From NCBI GenBank assembly GCA_910586295.1, contig CAJUGE010000068.1, forward strand, positions 1 through 43,019: a stretch of 43,019 bases of DNA. Reading direction: 5' to 3'. Below, piece by piece: positions 16,151 through 24,133 of this stretch. Position 1 is the stretch's first letter. Every line of letters begins with the position of its first letter. A program made the translations under genes and the position numbers. The DNA is from an uncultured Bacilli bacterium. GTDB taxonomy: Bacteria > Bacillota_I > Bacilli_A > RF39 > UBA660. The notes below the pieces were generated by a model. The model searched no databases and was not told the origin of the DNA. It saw only the letters and a list, made by a program, of their open reading frames with translations.

Positions 16151-17578
16151 ATGAAAAATAAAGTAATTACGAGTAGAGAAGATGATTTTGCTCAGTGGTA
16201 TACTGATGTAGTGAAAGCAGCTAGGCTTGCTGATTATACTGCAGTTAAAGGATGTATTGCAATAGAGCCTAATGGGTATGCTATTTGGGAGAAAATGCAA
16301 AGTATTCTAGATAAGAAATTTAAAGAGTTAGGTCACGTTAATGTTCAAATGCCTATGTTGATACCAGAGAATTTATTAAAAAAAGAGGGAGAATTAGTAG
16401 AAGGTTTTGCACCTGAAGTTGCTTGGGTTACAAGTGGTGGAAGTAAATTACTTGATGAAAAATTATGTATTAGACCAACAAGTGAAACTTTGTTTTGTGA
16501 TTATTATAGTACTCATGTTAAATCTTATAGAGATTTACCTATGCTTTATAATCAGTGGTGTAATGTATTAAGATGGGAGAAAGAGACTAGACCTTTTCTT
16601 AGAAGCAGAGAGTTTTTATGGCAAGAAGGGCATACAGTTCATTCTAGTGAAAAAGAGGCTTTAGAAGAAACTAAAAAGATGATGGATGTTTATGTATGGT
16701 TTCATAATGAAATACTTGCGATTCCGTCAATTACAGGAATAAAAACTGAAAAGGAAAAGTTTGCTGGTGCTGAGTTTACACTTACTAATGAGGCTATGAT
16801 GTATAATGGTGTGTGTTTACAATCTGGAACTTCTCATTATTTTGGACAAAAGTTTAGTAAGGCTTATGATGTTAAATTTTCTAATAAAGAAAATAAAGAG
16901 GAATATGTTTATCAAACTTCTTGGGGTACTACAACTAGAATGATAGGTGGGCTTATTATGGTTCATAGTGATGATTATGGTCTTGTTTTACCACCAAGAA
17001 TTGCGCCCAAGCAAGTGGTTATTATTCCGATTGGAAATAGTGATAAAGTTAATGAATTAGTTAGAAGTTATGAATCTAAACTTAATAATGAAGGTGTTGT
17101 GACTTATGTAGATAATAGTGAAAAGAGTCCAGGGTTTAAATTTGCAGAGGCAGAGGTTAATGGTATTCCTGTTAGAATTGAAGTCGGAGAAAGAGATTTA
17201 GATAATGATGTAATAGTTTTTGTTAGACGTGATACTCGTGAAAAGATTTGTGTTAACTTAAGTGATTTGGATGTTGTTAACTATACAAAAGATTTACTTG
17301 AAATAATTCAACGTGATATGTATGAGCGCGCTAAGAGGCGTAGGGATGAACTTACTTTTGAAGCATACAATTTAGATGATTTTAAGAATATAATGGCTAA
17401 GACTCCGGGATTTATTAAAGCAGACTGGTGCGGTAATGAAGAATGCGAAGTTAAATTAAAAGAAATAAATGGATTAAAATCTAGATGTGTTTTAGAAAAT
17501 GAAAAATGTATAAATGGTAATTGCGCGGTTTGTGGGAAAGAGGCTAAACATTTGGTAATTTGGGGTATACAATATTGA
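16151..17578 (+). CDS. proS: Prolyl-tRNA synthetase, archaeal/eukaryotic-type (ProS type 3)
   Basis: 475-aa class II synthetase charging tRNA-Pro. Motif 2 is RWEKETRPFLRSREFLWQEGHT, including catalytic arginines. The anticodon-binding domain (APKQVVIIPIG) is followed by a C-terminal zinc-binding extension with CGNEEC and CINGNCAVC. There is no INS editing insertion, which is diagnostic of the short archaeal-type enzyme. Start ATG 16151 follows GGAGGAGAG, after the T-box terminator. Stop is TGA, which confirms TGA as a true stop codon in this genome. Regulated by the T-box just upstream. Confidence 0.95.
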   Translation: MKNKVITSREDDFAQWYTDVVKAARLADYTAVKGCIAIEPNGYAIWEKMQSILDKKFKELGHVNVQMPMLIPENLLKKEGELVEGFAPEVAWVTSGGSKLLDEKLCIRPTSETLFCDYYSTHVKSYRDLPMLYNQWCNVLRWEKETRPFLRSREFLWQEGHTVHSSEKEALEETKKMMDVYVWFHNEILAIPSITGIKTEKEKFAGAEFTLTNEAMMYNGVCLQSGTSHYFGQKFSKAYDVKFSNKENKEEYVYQTSWGTTTRMIGGLIMVHSDDYGLVLPPRIAPKQVVIIPIGNSDKVNELVRSYESKLNNEGVVTYVDNSEKSPGFKFAEAEVNGIPVRIEVGERDLDNDVIVFVRRDTREKICVNLSDLDVVNYTKDLLEIIQRDMYERAKRRRDELTFEAYNLDDFKNIMAKTPGFIKADWCGNEECEVKLKEINGLKSRCVLENEKCINGNCAVCGKEAKHLVIWGIQY

Positions 17579-17586
17579 TATTTATA

Positions 17587-17617
17587 AAGATTTCTGTGGT
17601 GAGAAGTCTTTTTTTCT
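17587..17617 (+). terminator. Terminator of proS
   Basis: AAGATTTCT (17587-17595) pairs with AGAAGTCTT (17602-17610), then a run of T. Confidence 0.8.
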
Positions 17618-17646
17618 TAAATTTTTCTTAAAATTTTTAAACAAAG

Positions 17647-17675
17647 TTGAAGATTTACTATTTTTTGGGTATAAT
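17647..17675 (+). promoter_or_regulatory. Promoter of the VanY-like/yvcK operon
   Basis: TTGAAG (17647-17652), 17-bp spacer, TATAAT (17670-17675). Eighteen bases of the -35/spacer region (AAGATTTACTATTTTTTG) recur at 38110-38127. Confidence 0.75.
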
Positions 17676-17693
17676 AGTAATTAAGGTGGAGAT

Positions 17694-18647
17694 ATGGATA
17701 ATAAAATAGAAAATAAAAAGAAATTGAATGTTAAAAGATTAGGTATTTTTTGTGCTTGTATATTAGTTTTACTTATTGTTTTAATAGTATTTATTAATAG
17801 TCTTATAGAGGAGGCTAAGTTAAAAGAAACTATAGAATATAAATTAGGAGAGGTAGGATATTCAAGTGGGGAAATTAAACTTATAAAAGAAGAGTTGAAT
17901 GATAAAGAAATTGAAAAGATTTTGAATAGTACATATAATAAGAACTTATCAAAAGTTATTAAAGAAAAGTATTTTATTTTTTCTAATTTAGATAAGTATT
18001 TAGATTATTTGAATGAAAATAGTAGTGTGACTCCAACTAAAGCTATTTCTATTGTTAATACTGGTGCTAATAATGAGTGGTATTCTAATATTAAAGAGAC
18101 TGATACAAGTAAAAATGAGTTGATGTTAGTTAATAAATTTTATGGTTTAAGTGAGAGTTATGAACCTAGTGATTTAGTTAATGTTTCTAGTACTTATGGG
18201 TATGAAGGAAAGAAAGTTAGTGAGAGTATTTATGATAGTTTAACCAACATGTTAGATGCTGCAAAAGAAAATGGCTATACATTATTAGTAAATCAAGGTT
18301 ATAGAAGTTATGCTGATCAATTAGAAGCATATACTGATATTGAGGATGTAAATGGAACGGAAGTGGCAGATGCTCGTGCTGCAAGAGCAGGACATTCAGA
18401 ATATCAAACTGGCCTTAGTGTTGAACTTTCAACTTATGGAGTAGAAGTTGGCACAGAAACAGAATGGCTACTTGATAATTCATATAGATTTGGTTTTGTT
18501 GTACGATATCCTGAGGGTACTAGTGATATTACTTGCTTTACATCTGATGCTTGGAGAGTTAGATATGTTGGTCGTGATGTTGCGACTAAAATGCATAATG
18601 AAAACATAACATTTGATGAATATTATGAATTTTATTTAAATAAATAG
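17694..18647 (+). CDS. VanY/LdcB-like carboxypeptidase homologue, probably inactive
   Basis: 317-aa protein with an N-terminal membrane anchor (about residues 16-37) and a peptidase M15B (D-alanyl-D-alanine carboxypeptidase) domain outside the cell. The fold motifs are clear: QGYRSYADQLEAY, ARAGHSEYQTGLSVEL and WRVRYVG. The catalytic residues are not conserved. The family pattern is H...D...E-x-x-H for zinc and base. Here H234 is kept, but the Asp is E244, and the EPWH motif reads D285-A-W-R288, losing the third zinc ligand. It is probably a peptidoglycan-binding or scaffold protein, not a peptidase. It is followed after 12 bp by yvcK. Confidence 0.85.
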   Translation: MDNKIENKKKLNVKRLGIFCACILVLLIVLIVFINSLIEEAKLKETIEYKLGEVGYSSGEIKLIKEELNDKEIEKILNSTYNKNLSKVIKEKYFIFSNLDKYLDYLNENSSVTPTKAISIVNTGANNEWYSNIKETDTSKNELMLVNKFYGLSESYEPSDLVNVSSTYGYEGKKVSESIYDSLTNMLDAAKENGYTLLVNQGYRSYADQLEAYTDIEDVNGTEVADARAARAGHSEYQTGLSVELSTYGVEVGTETEWLLDNSYRFGFVVRYPEGTSDITCFTSDAWRVRYVGRDVATKMHNENITFDEYYEFYLNK

Positions 18648-18659
18648 GGAGTGATAGGT

Positions 18660-19601
18660 ATGAATAAAAAAGTTGTGGTTTTAGGTGGAGGTAATGGACT
18701 TTCTGTTCTTTTAAGTGGACTTAAGAAATTTCCTCTTGACATAACAGCGATAGTTAGTGTTTCTGATAATGGAAGTAGTACTGGTAGGCTTAGGGAAGAG
18801 TTTCATACACCAGCAGTTGGTGATATTAGAAGAGTTATTATTTCGCTTTCTGAGACTGAGCCTTTGGTTGAAAAATTGTTTAATTATAGATTTAATACTT
18901 CGAGTGATTTAAATGGGCATGCAGTTGGAAATCTTATATTGACTGCTGCTAAAGAGATTACTGGTAATTTGAGTGATGGAATAGAGGCTTTATCTAAAGT
19001 ATTTAATTTGAAGGGTAAAGTTGTGCCACTTACTGAGGATGATGTTGTTTTAATGGGAGAAATGGAAGATGGTACTATAATAAAAGGTGAAAGTGAAATT
19101 ACTTTATGTGATAAGAAAATTAAAAGAGTTTTTTATGAAAATGAGCCAGTTGTTACTAAAGAAGCAATTGAATCAATAAAAGAGGCTGATTTAATTATTC
19201 TTAGTATGGGTAGTATTTATACATCTATTATTCCAAATTTAATTAATAAAGAAGTCAGAGATGCGATTGATGAATCTAATGCTAGGTTATTGTATGTTTC
19301 TAATATGGTGACTCAACCTGGTGAGACAGATGGGTTTAGTGTAAGTAATCATGTTAGTTTACTTAATTCTTATTTAGGGCAAAAGAAGTTAAATGCAGTT
19401 GTTGTAAATGATAAGGAGATTGATGAAAATATTCTTAAGTTATATAGAAGTCAAGAGCAAAAAGATCCAGTTTTGGTGGATTATGAAAATCTTAAAAATA
19501 TAGAAGTTTTAGGTGATGATTTCTTTATAGTAGATAACGGCATGATAAGACATGATTCTTTAAAAGTTGCTTTTTCAATATTTTCATATTTGATTAGATA
19601 A
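18660..19601 (+). CDS. yvcK: YvcK/CofD-family gluconeogenesis factor
   Basis: 313-aa cytoplasmic protein of the YvcK (MgfK/CuvA) branch of the CofD family. It binds UDP-sugars and links carbon status to cell-wall synthesis in Bacillus and Listeria. Motifs: LGGGNGLSVLLSGLK near the N-terminus, VSVSDNGSSTGRLR, VGDIRR, and SMGSIYTSIIPNL. Start ATG 18660 is preferred over GTG 18651. The usual neighbours rapZ (yvcJ) and whiA (yvcL) are missing. Instead a VanY-like wall protein lies upstream in the same operon, which still fits a cell-wall link. Confidence 0.9.
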   Translation: MNKKVVVLGGGNGLSVLLSGLKKFPLDITAIVSVSDNGSSTGRLREEFHTPAVGDIRRVIISLSETEPLVEKLFNYRFNTSSDLNGHAVGNLILTAAKEITGNLSDGIEALSKVFNLKGKVVPLTEDDVVLMGEMEDGTIIKGESEITLCDKKIKRVFYENEPVVTKEAIESIKEADLIILSMGSIYTSIIPNLINKEVRDAIDESNARLLYVSNMVTQPGETDGFSVSNHVSLLNSYLGQKKLNAVVVNDKEIDENILKLYRSQEQKDPVLVDYENLKNIEVLGDDFFIVDNGMIRHDSLKVAFSIFSYLIR

Positions 19602-19606
19602 TTAAC

Positions 19607-19636
19607 AGTTTCTATTGATTTTAGAAACTTTTTTTG
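19607..19636 (+). terminator. Terminator after yvcK
   Basis: AGTTTCTA (19607-19614) pairs perfectly with TAGAAACT (19629 side, 19622-19629), followed by seven T. Confidence 0.8.
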
Positions 19637-19676
19637 TTAAAATTTATTTTACTGTTGTTTTATAGGAGACGAGAGA

Positions 19677-20264
19677 ATGAAACATGTTATGTATAATTCA
19701 AATATTGATTTTAGAGATTTATTATTATATGCGAAAGGAAGATATAATATAAGGGTTTTCTTATTTTTGTTTGTTACATCTTTTACGGCATTATCTTGCT
19801 TACCTATGGATGTTCTTATAAGAAATAACGACTTAATTAGTAATCTGGTTTCTTCGTTAGTAATTACATTAATGGGTGGGTGTGTTTCTAAAGAGGTTTG
19901 TAGGAAATATGCAAAGATTAAAATTTCTATGATATCTAAATTGTTAAAGGAAGAAGATGTTCATATTTCAGAAGAAGATTTAGAAAATGCTGTGTCTTCA
20001 AATATTGATATTTTGGAAGAAAGAATTAGTTTAAATAATGAAGCAATTGATTATTTTTTAGTTTTAGATAGAAATAAACAGATTAAAATTTTGGAATCAA
20101 TTAAAATGGATTTATATTTGGCTAAGGGAAGAACTATTGATAGGAGTTTATATGTTCTTGATGATAGTGAAATTAGAAATGTTGTTATTCCTGAAGAAGA
20201 AGTAAAAAAACTTAGATTAGGGGAAAATTATGATAAAGGTAAATTACAAAGGAAAATTAAGTAA
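19677..20264 (+). CDS. Two-TM membrane protein, paralogue 1
   Basis: Unrecognised 195-aa protein. Two membrane segments (about residues 22-42 and 52-72) form a hairpin, followed by a cytoplasmic helical domain (KLLKEEDVHISEEDLENAV...). The next gene, overlapping by 35 bp, has the same topology and a matching SKxLK...ISEDL stretch, so the pair arose by duplication. RBS AGGAGACGAGAG precedes the ATG. Function unknown. Confidence 0.65.
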   Translation: MKHVMYNSNIDFRDLLLYAKGRYNIRVFLFLFVTSFTALSCLPMDVLIRNNDLISNLVSSLVITLMGGCVSKEVCRKYAKIKISMISKLLKEEDVHISEEDLENAVSSNIDILEERISLNNEAIDYFLVLDRNKQIKILESIKMDLYLAKGRTIDRSLYVLDDSEIRNVVIPEEEVKKLRLGENYDKGKLQRKIK

Positions 20265-20847
20265 GGATATAGAAGGGGTAAATGAGAAGTATATTTTTAT
20301 TTCTAGTAATAAAAGTATGCTAATTCTTGATGTCATATTAGGTTTGCTTACTGTTGTTTTGGGTTATAAAATTAATAAGGAATATATTGATGCTCTTGTA
20401 CTTGGCTTGAAAACTTTTGGGGTTTGTTTTGGATTGACTTTGGTGAAAGGATTAGCTGAGAAGAGAAAAGTGTATATTGCTAGAAATAAATCTCAAGGTA
20501 GATTACATATGTTTTCTAAATATTTGAAAGCTAATAAGATTAGTATTAGTGAGAATGATTTAAAAAGTGCTACTGTTTCTAGTAATTTGATAATAGACCA
20601 TAATAAGAATGTTTTGGGGCAGGCAGTGAGTTATCAAATAAGTTCTAGTGATAAAAAGAGAATGTTAATAGAAATGAAAGAAAGTATTGCGGAAAGTATT
20701 TCTAATTTTAGAGTTAGAGTATCTTTACTTGAACAAAAAGAATTTGTAGATATTCAAGGCAGTGATGTAAATCTTTATTTAGTTGAAAGCTATGAATTAT
20801 CTAGAGAGAGTGGTGCTAGAACTTTATCTAAAGGCAAGAATAGGTAG
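20230..20847 (+). CDS. Two-TM membrane protein, paralogue 2
   Basis: Unrecognised 205-aa protein with two membrane segments (about residues 28-46 and 53-73) and a helical cytoplasmic C-terminal domain (YLKANKISISENDLKSA). It starts inside the preceding gene (35-bp overlap) behind AGGGGAAAA and is therefore translationally coupled. The two products may form a hetero-oligomer. A strong terminator shared with the convergent heparinase gene follows. Confidence 0.65.
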   Translation: MIKVNYKGKLSKDIEGVNEKYIFISSNKSMLILDVILGLLTVVLGYKINKEYIDALVLGLKTFGVCFGLTLVKGLAEKRKVYIARNKSQGRLHMFSKYLKANKISISENDLKSATVSSNLIIDHNKNVLGQAVSYQISSSDKKRMLIEMKESIAESISNFRVRVSLLEQKEFVDIQGSDVNLYLVESYELSRESGARTLSKGKNR

Positions 20848-20851
20848 ATAT

Positions 20852-20886
20852 AATAAAAGTTCCTAAGTATTTTAGAAACTTTTATT
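20852..20886. terminator. Bidirectional terminator between convergent genes
   Basis: AATAAAAGTT (20852-20861) pairs perfectly with AACTTTTATT (20877-20886). A/T runs on both sides suit both strands. Confidence 0.8.
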
Positions 20887-20898
20887 TTGTTTTGAATA

Positions 20899-22548
20899 TT
20901 AATTTTCTATAAGCCAGATGAAGTTGAATGTCGTTTTATGTCCTTCTTTACTTCTTATTAAAAGGGTTGTTCTATAGTCATTGTTAGGGTTATTTGGCGT
21001 CTTTCCTAAATATATTACTTTATTTTTTATGTTTATAGTGGAAGTAAGAATAGTTTTGTTTAGGTCCCATTTTAATGATATGTAATCTTTAGTGGTTTTT
21101 ATCTTATATATTTCTATGAAGTAAGGATATTGTTTTATGCTCTTTACTTTTCTTTTTGATAATTTAGTTAATAGTGTAGCATTACAATGAAAGAAATAGT
21201 CTATGTTTTCTGAATAATTGTTTTTTATGTTAATTGTATCTACTAATTTGTCATTTTTAATAGTTAATTTTTTTAAAATTTTAGTGTTTTGTGATATTGT
21301 TTTTATTGTTATACCATTTTTGTTTTTAAGAGTAACATAAATTTTTTTGGGTTCTTGTTTTTTAGTGATTACTATATTATGAGAATAATCTTTTTTATAA
21401 AATTCTTTTGTTATAGTGCTACCATATCCAGAGGATGATAAATCGTGTGTTAATAAAGAATTGCCTACTAATATTTCTGTGTTCAATATATCTTCATGCG
21501 CGTGGGAACTAGTTTTATTTTTGTATTTTATGAATATGTTCCAAAAATTATTTCTAATTATAGAGAATCCTGTATCAATATAATGTTTTGTATTTTTGTT
21601 AGGATTGTAATTGTTATTAATGTTATTTATAGTTTCTGTGAATTCATTTTTCCAAATCTGGTTACTAATTTCAAAAACATTTATGTAATCTTTAAGTTTT
21701 CTGTTAGGCCATCCATCATTAGGACTAGGTAGTTTACAGTTATTGAAACTTAGTTTTAAGGTTATATTTACCATATTTTTAATTTTTCTATAGTATTTAT
21801 TGGGGATTTTATAGTTATGATTTTTTGCAATTATGAGCAAGTTTAGAATTGGTTTAAGTACGAATAAGTGATAATGAAATGAGCCTTCATACCAAAAGTT
21901 ATTTTTTGTTGTGCCTTTTTGTATTTGATTATAGAAAGAGAACTTACTATTGAATGCAAAATCTAAAAGTTCTTTATTTTTGGTTATAATTCCTATCATT
22001 CCTATTACACAAATTTCATAGCAGTCTATATTATGTATTCTAGTAATTTGAGGCCTTAATAATTCATATATTTGTATGAAAAATTTATTTGTTTTTTCTA
22101 ATATTTGTGTATCTAAGTATTCACGTGTGTTTTCAATTGAATTTATTATGTTTAGTGTAATCATTGCTTCATTTAGACCTTGTGATGTTATTTTTCCAGT
22201 ATTAATACTGGTAACTTTTTGATAGATTTTGCCTTCTTTGTCATGAATAGTAAATTTATTATAGTTTGAAATGTAGTAGGTTAATGTTTTTTCTATTTTA
22301 TTTAAGAATTCTTTATTCTTGTCTTTTAAGAATATGTTGCTATTTTGTTCTAATTCGCTCATTATTTTGTATCTATATTTTGTTATCCATGCACGTTTTC
22401 TTTTTTTATCGTTATATTTATAATGACATTTTGGACATTCAAAATATGATGAGTTATTTATATCAAATATTAACTCGTATCCATCAGTGTCACAATAATA
22501 GTCATGTATCCATCCACTAAGATATTTATAATCATCTTTAAATTTCAT
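20899..22548 (-). CDS. Heparinase II/III-like polysaccharide lyase family protein
   Basis: 549-aa protein with the two-part heparinase II/III (alginate-lyase-like) layout. The N-terminal alpha-toroid contains FWYEGSFHYHLFVL, holding the Tyr/His usually at the active site. The C-terminal beta-sandwich has SSHAHEDILNTEIL, the family's HxHxD-type motif. An N-terminal CPKC pair (about residues 38-41) may bind metal. No signal peptide is visible, so it is probably cytoplasmic and could act on imported uronic-acid oligosaccharides or on a cell-surface precursor. It is the only gene on this strand here, with no sugar-transport neighbours. Family likely; substrate unknown. Confidence 0.75.
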   Translation of the reverse strand: MKFKDDYKYLSGWIHDYYCDTDGYELIFDINNSSYFECPKCHYKYNDKKRKRAWITKYRYKIMSELEQNSNIFLKDKNKEFLNKIEKTLTYYISNYNKFTIHDKEGKIYQKVTSINTGKITSQGLNEAMITLNIINSIENTREYLDTQILEKTNKFFIQIYELLRPQITRIHNIDCYEICVIGMIGIITKNKELLDFAFNSKFSFYNQIQKGTTKNNFWYEGSFHYHLFVLKPILNLLIIAKNHNYKIPNKYYRKIKNMVNITLKLSFNNCKLPSPNDGWPNRKLKDYINVFEISNQIWKNEFTETINNINNNYNPNKNTKHYIDTGFSIIRNNFWNIFIKYKNKTSSHAHEDILNTEILVGNSLLTHDLSSSGYGSTITKEFYKKDYSHNIVITKKQEPKKIYVTLKNKNGITIKTISQNTKILKKLTIKNDKLVDTINIKNNYSENIDYFFHCNATLLTKLSKRKVKSIKQYPYFIEIYKIKTTKDYISLKWDLNKTILTSTINIKNKVIYLGKTPNNPNNDYRTTLLIRSKEGHKTTFNFIWLIEN

Positions 22549-22644
22549 AATTAACTCTTTCTTTTTCTAAATATTACGGTTTATTATTACTACTATTTTA
22601 GATATATATATTTAATGTAGTTTCAATTTCTTTGTATATCTTTA

Positions 22645-22672
22645 TGAAAAAAGAGCCAAAATTTAGGCTCTT
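22645..22672 (-). terminator. Displaced terminator of tRNA-Ala (host side of attL)
   Basis: On the minus strand AAGAGCC and GGCTCTT (22651-22657/22666-22672) form a 7-bp stem followed by a T-run. It lies about 12 bp beyond the tRNA-end repeat at 22684, where the terminator of the minus-strand tRNA-Ala would have been before prophage insertion. Confidence 0.75.
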
Positions 22673-22683
22673 AATTTTAAAAT

Positions 22684-22700
22684 TGGTGGAGAATGTGGGA
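22684..22700. repeat. attL: copy of the tRNA-Ala 3' end
   Basis: TGGTGGAGAATGTGGGA, identical to 28311-28327. Flanking sequence diverges on both sides. Confidence 0.85.
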
Positions 22701-22736
22701 TTTCGACCCACTTAAAAATAATCAGGAAAGGAAGAT

Positions 22737-22922
22737 TTGAATAGTTATTTTGTAGTTTATGATTTAGAAGATAATATTATATGTTATTTAGACAATATTT
22801 ATGATTTATGTCATTTTACAGGCTTACGTACTTATGATGTTAATTATAAATTTAAAAAGTCTATTAATGATTATATTCAGGTAATTGTTGATAAACAAAA
22901 GTTAAATGTTTATAAATTTTGA
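22737..22922 (+). CDS. Small phage protein, HTH-like
   Basis: 61-aa protein starting at TTG 22737 behind AGGAAAGGAAG, the first gene inside attL. The pattern VVYDLEDNIICYLDNI...LCHFTGLRTYDV matches a frequent class of small phage proteins in which a YD-loop strand pair precedes a helix-turn-helix-like segment. It may regulate the prophage or influence integration. It is followed directly by its own terminator. Function inferred only from this general pattern. Confidence 0.55.
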   Translation: MNSYFVVYDLEDNIICYLDNIYDLCHFTGLRTYDVNYKFKKSINDYIQVIVDKQKLNVYKF

Positions 22923-22948
22923 AAACTATCTCGAGATAGTTTTTTTTC
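22922..22948 (+). terminator. Terminator after the first phage gene
   Basis: AAAACTATC (22922-22930) and GATAGTTTT (22935-22943) around a TCGA loop, followed by T-run. Confidence 0.8.
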
Positions 22949-22966
22949 ATGTTAATATTTAATTAA

Positions 22967-23036
22967 GGTAACAGGGTGCATATGAAGAACATGTATGTTA
23001 AATGATTACTTGAGAGTTAAATATCAGCCCTGTACC
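22967..23036 (+). other. Long-range hairpin upstream of the phage early gene
   Basis: GGT-A-ACAGGG (22967-22976) pairs with CCCTGT-ACC (23028-23036), nine pairs with one bulged A, enclosing about 50 nt without an ORF. CCTCC just after can also pair with the GGAGG of the next ribosome binding site (23060-23064). It could be a leader control element or a single-strand packaging or origin structure. Confidence 0.45.
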
Positions 23037-23068
23037 TCCTATTCTTTCAGATAGGGAAAGGAGGAAAA

Positions 23069-23215
23069 ATGCAAGTAAAAGCAATATTATGTGAAAAGGT
23101 ATCTAAAAAAGGTAATGCCTACACTTGTGTAGAGGTCTATATTACTAATAACATTAAGAAATTAGTTTTCTTAACTGATGCCGAAAAAGAGTTGCTTAAA
23201 CTCTCTAATAAGTAA
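23069..23215 (+). CDS. Candidate phage ssDNA-binding protein
   Basis: 48-aa protein starting at ATG 23069 behind AAAGGAGG. The sequence (MQVKAILCEKVSKKGNAYTC, then KKLVFLTDAEKELLKL) has the strand-turn-strand, Lys-rich layout of small phage and plasmid DNA-binding proteins. Its position before the coat gene is where gpV-type ssDNA-binding proteins lie in filamentous phages. That position is the main argument; sequence similarity to gpV itself cannot be judged. Too short for most gene finders but with a textbook ribosome binding site. Confidence 0.55.
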   Translation: MQVKAILCEKVSKKGNAYTCVEVYITNNIKKLVFLTDAEKELLKLSNK

Positions 23216-23258
23216 GATTTAGACACTTTAAGTGTTTAAATAGAAAGGTGTGTTGAAC

Positions 23259-23453
23259 ATGGAAGGTAGTACTTCAACAGGAACTATGGCTACTGTTGTA
23301 ACAGCATTAAAAACAAACCTTACTGTAGGAACATTCTTCGGAGTTATAGCCGAGTGTGTACCATTCTTAACTATAATGGTACCAGTATCACTTGGTTATG
23401 GTGTTCTTCGTAGAATGGTTAAAGGTGCTGGACGCGGAAGAGTTAGTTTCTAA
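23259..23453 (+). CDS. Major coat protein (pVIII-like)
   Basis: 64-aa protein from ATG 23259 (AAAGGTG 8 bp upstream; the GTG at 23250 is less likely). It has the architecture of inovirus major coat proteins: short N-terminal segment, one central hydrophobic helix (about residues 24-49), and a basic C-terminus (RRMVKGAGRGR) to contact the packaged ssDNA. No obvious cleavable signal peptide is present, unlike Ff pVIII. A strong terminator follows at once, as expected for the most abundant transcript of the phage. Confidence 0.75.
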   Translation: MEGSTSTGTMATVVTALKTNLTVGTFFGVIAECVPFLTIMVPVSLGYGVLRRMVKGAGRGRVSF

Positions 23454-23458
23454 CATTT

Positions 23459-23485
23459 GGGAATGTGTGAAAAGCATTCCCTTTT
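23459..23485 (+). terminator. Terminator after the major coat gene
   Basis: GGGAATG (23459-23465) pairs with CATTCCC (23475-23481), followed by TTTT. It separates the coat gene from the minor virion genes. Confidence 0.8.
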
Positions 23486-23514
23486 AAAAAAATATAAAGA
23501 AAGGTGGAAAGATT

Positions 23515-23628
23515 ATGTTTGAAATAGCCGAACAATTTATGGTTCAATTAGTTAATATTATTCCTTATTTATTTGGTTTATATGTCTTATTTGACTTAAT
23601 GGGAGCACTTCTTTTCAATAAGAGGTAA
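23515..23628 (+). CDS. Small single-TM phage protein (pVII/pIX-like candidate)
   Basis: 37-aa protein from ATG 23515 behind AAAGGTGGAAAG. Residues 10-33 are a single hydrophobic helix, followed by a basic end (FNKR). Size, topology and position after the coat gene match the small end-cap proteins pVII/pIX. Its last codons (AGAGG) form the ribosome binding site of the next gene. Confidence 0.6.
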   Translation: MFEIAEQFMVQLVNIIPYLFGLYVLFDLMGALLFNKR

Positions 23629-23630
23629 TT

Positions 23631-23963
23631 ATGATATATGTACCTAGTAAAGAAGATTATGCGTGTTATGTTGTACAGTCCGAGGGCATTATACGCGCGT
23701 ATTCTCAAGTTCCTAGCAATAATCGGACTATTAGTTACCGTGATTACTTTATTAATTCTAGTTATATCTATAAAGACGGAACCCAACAGTTTAGTCAATA
23801 CGCTACTTTACCGACTTGTCTTAATTCTCAAGAATTAACAAGTGATGTTTATTATCGATTAGACTTAGATAAAATTTTAGTAATATTCTTGATCATGTCT
23901 ATTTTTGGAATATTTATTCCTATAAAAATATTTAGTAAATTATTTAAAAGAGGTGGTTTGTAA
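23631..23963 (+). CDS. Phage membrane protein, probable minor virion component
   Basis: 110-aa protein from ATG 23631, 3 bp after the previous stop, with AGAGG as ribosome binding site. The N-terminal 75 residues are polar and tyrosine-rich (YACYVVQSEG, RDYFINSSYIY). A C-terminal membrane helix (about 83-101) and basic end KLFKRGG follow. The alternative frame at 23638-23838 is AT-driven and lacks a ribosome binding site. In other Firmicutes inovirus-like elements a protein of this shape sits between the coat and adhesin genes; its exact role is unknown. Confidence 0.65.
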   Translation: MIYVPSKEDYACYVVQSEGIIRAYSQVPSNNRTISYRDYFINSSYIYKDGTQQFSQYATLPTCLNSQELTSDVYYRLDLDKILVIFLIMSIFGIFIPIKIFSKLFKRGGL

Positions 23964-24133
23964 TGTTAGATTTAATTACTTTATTTCACGTATGTTTAAA
24001 CAATGTAAATTTCATTCTTGAAATGTATGATTTATCTTCTAAAGAAAAATATCATTTGAAAAAAATTAAAGGAGATTTGGAGGTGTATTTGAATGCGAAA
24101 ACTGTTAATACCGTTGTTAGTCTTGATAAGTAG
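23963..24133 (+). CDS. Small phage protein overlapping the adhesin gene
   Basis: 56-aa protein from ATG 23963 behind AGAGGTGG. Its last 41 bp overlap the start of the adhesin gene in another frame. Sequence MLDLITLFHVCLNNVNFILE, then a Lys-rich helix. There is no clear membrane segment and no recognised family. The good ribosome binding site and tight spacing in the virion operon support it as real. Confidence 0.5.
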   Translation: MLDLITLFHVCLNNVNFILEMYDLSSKEKYHLKKIKGDLEVYLNAKTVNTVVSLDK

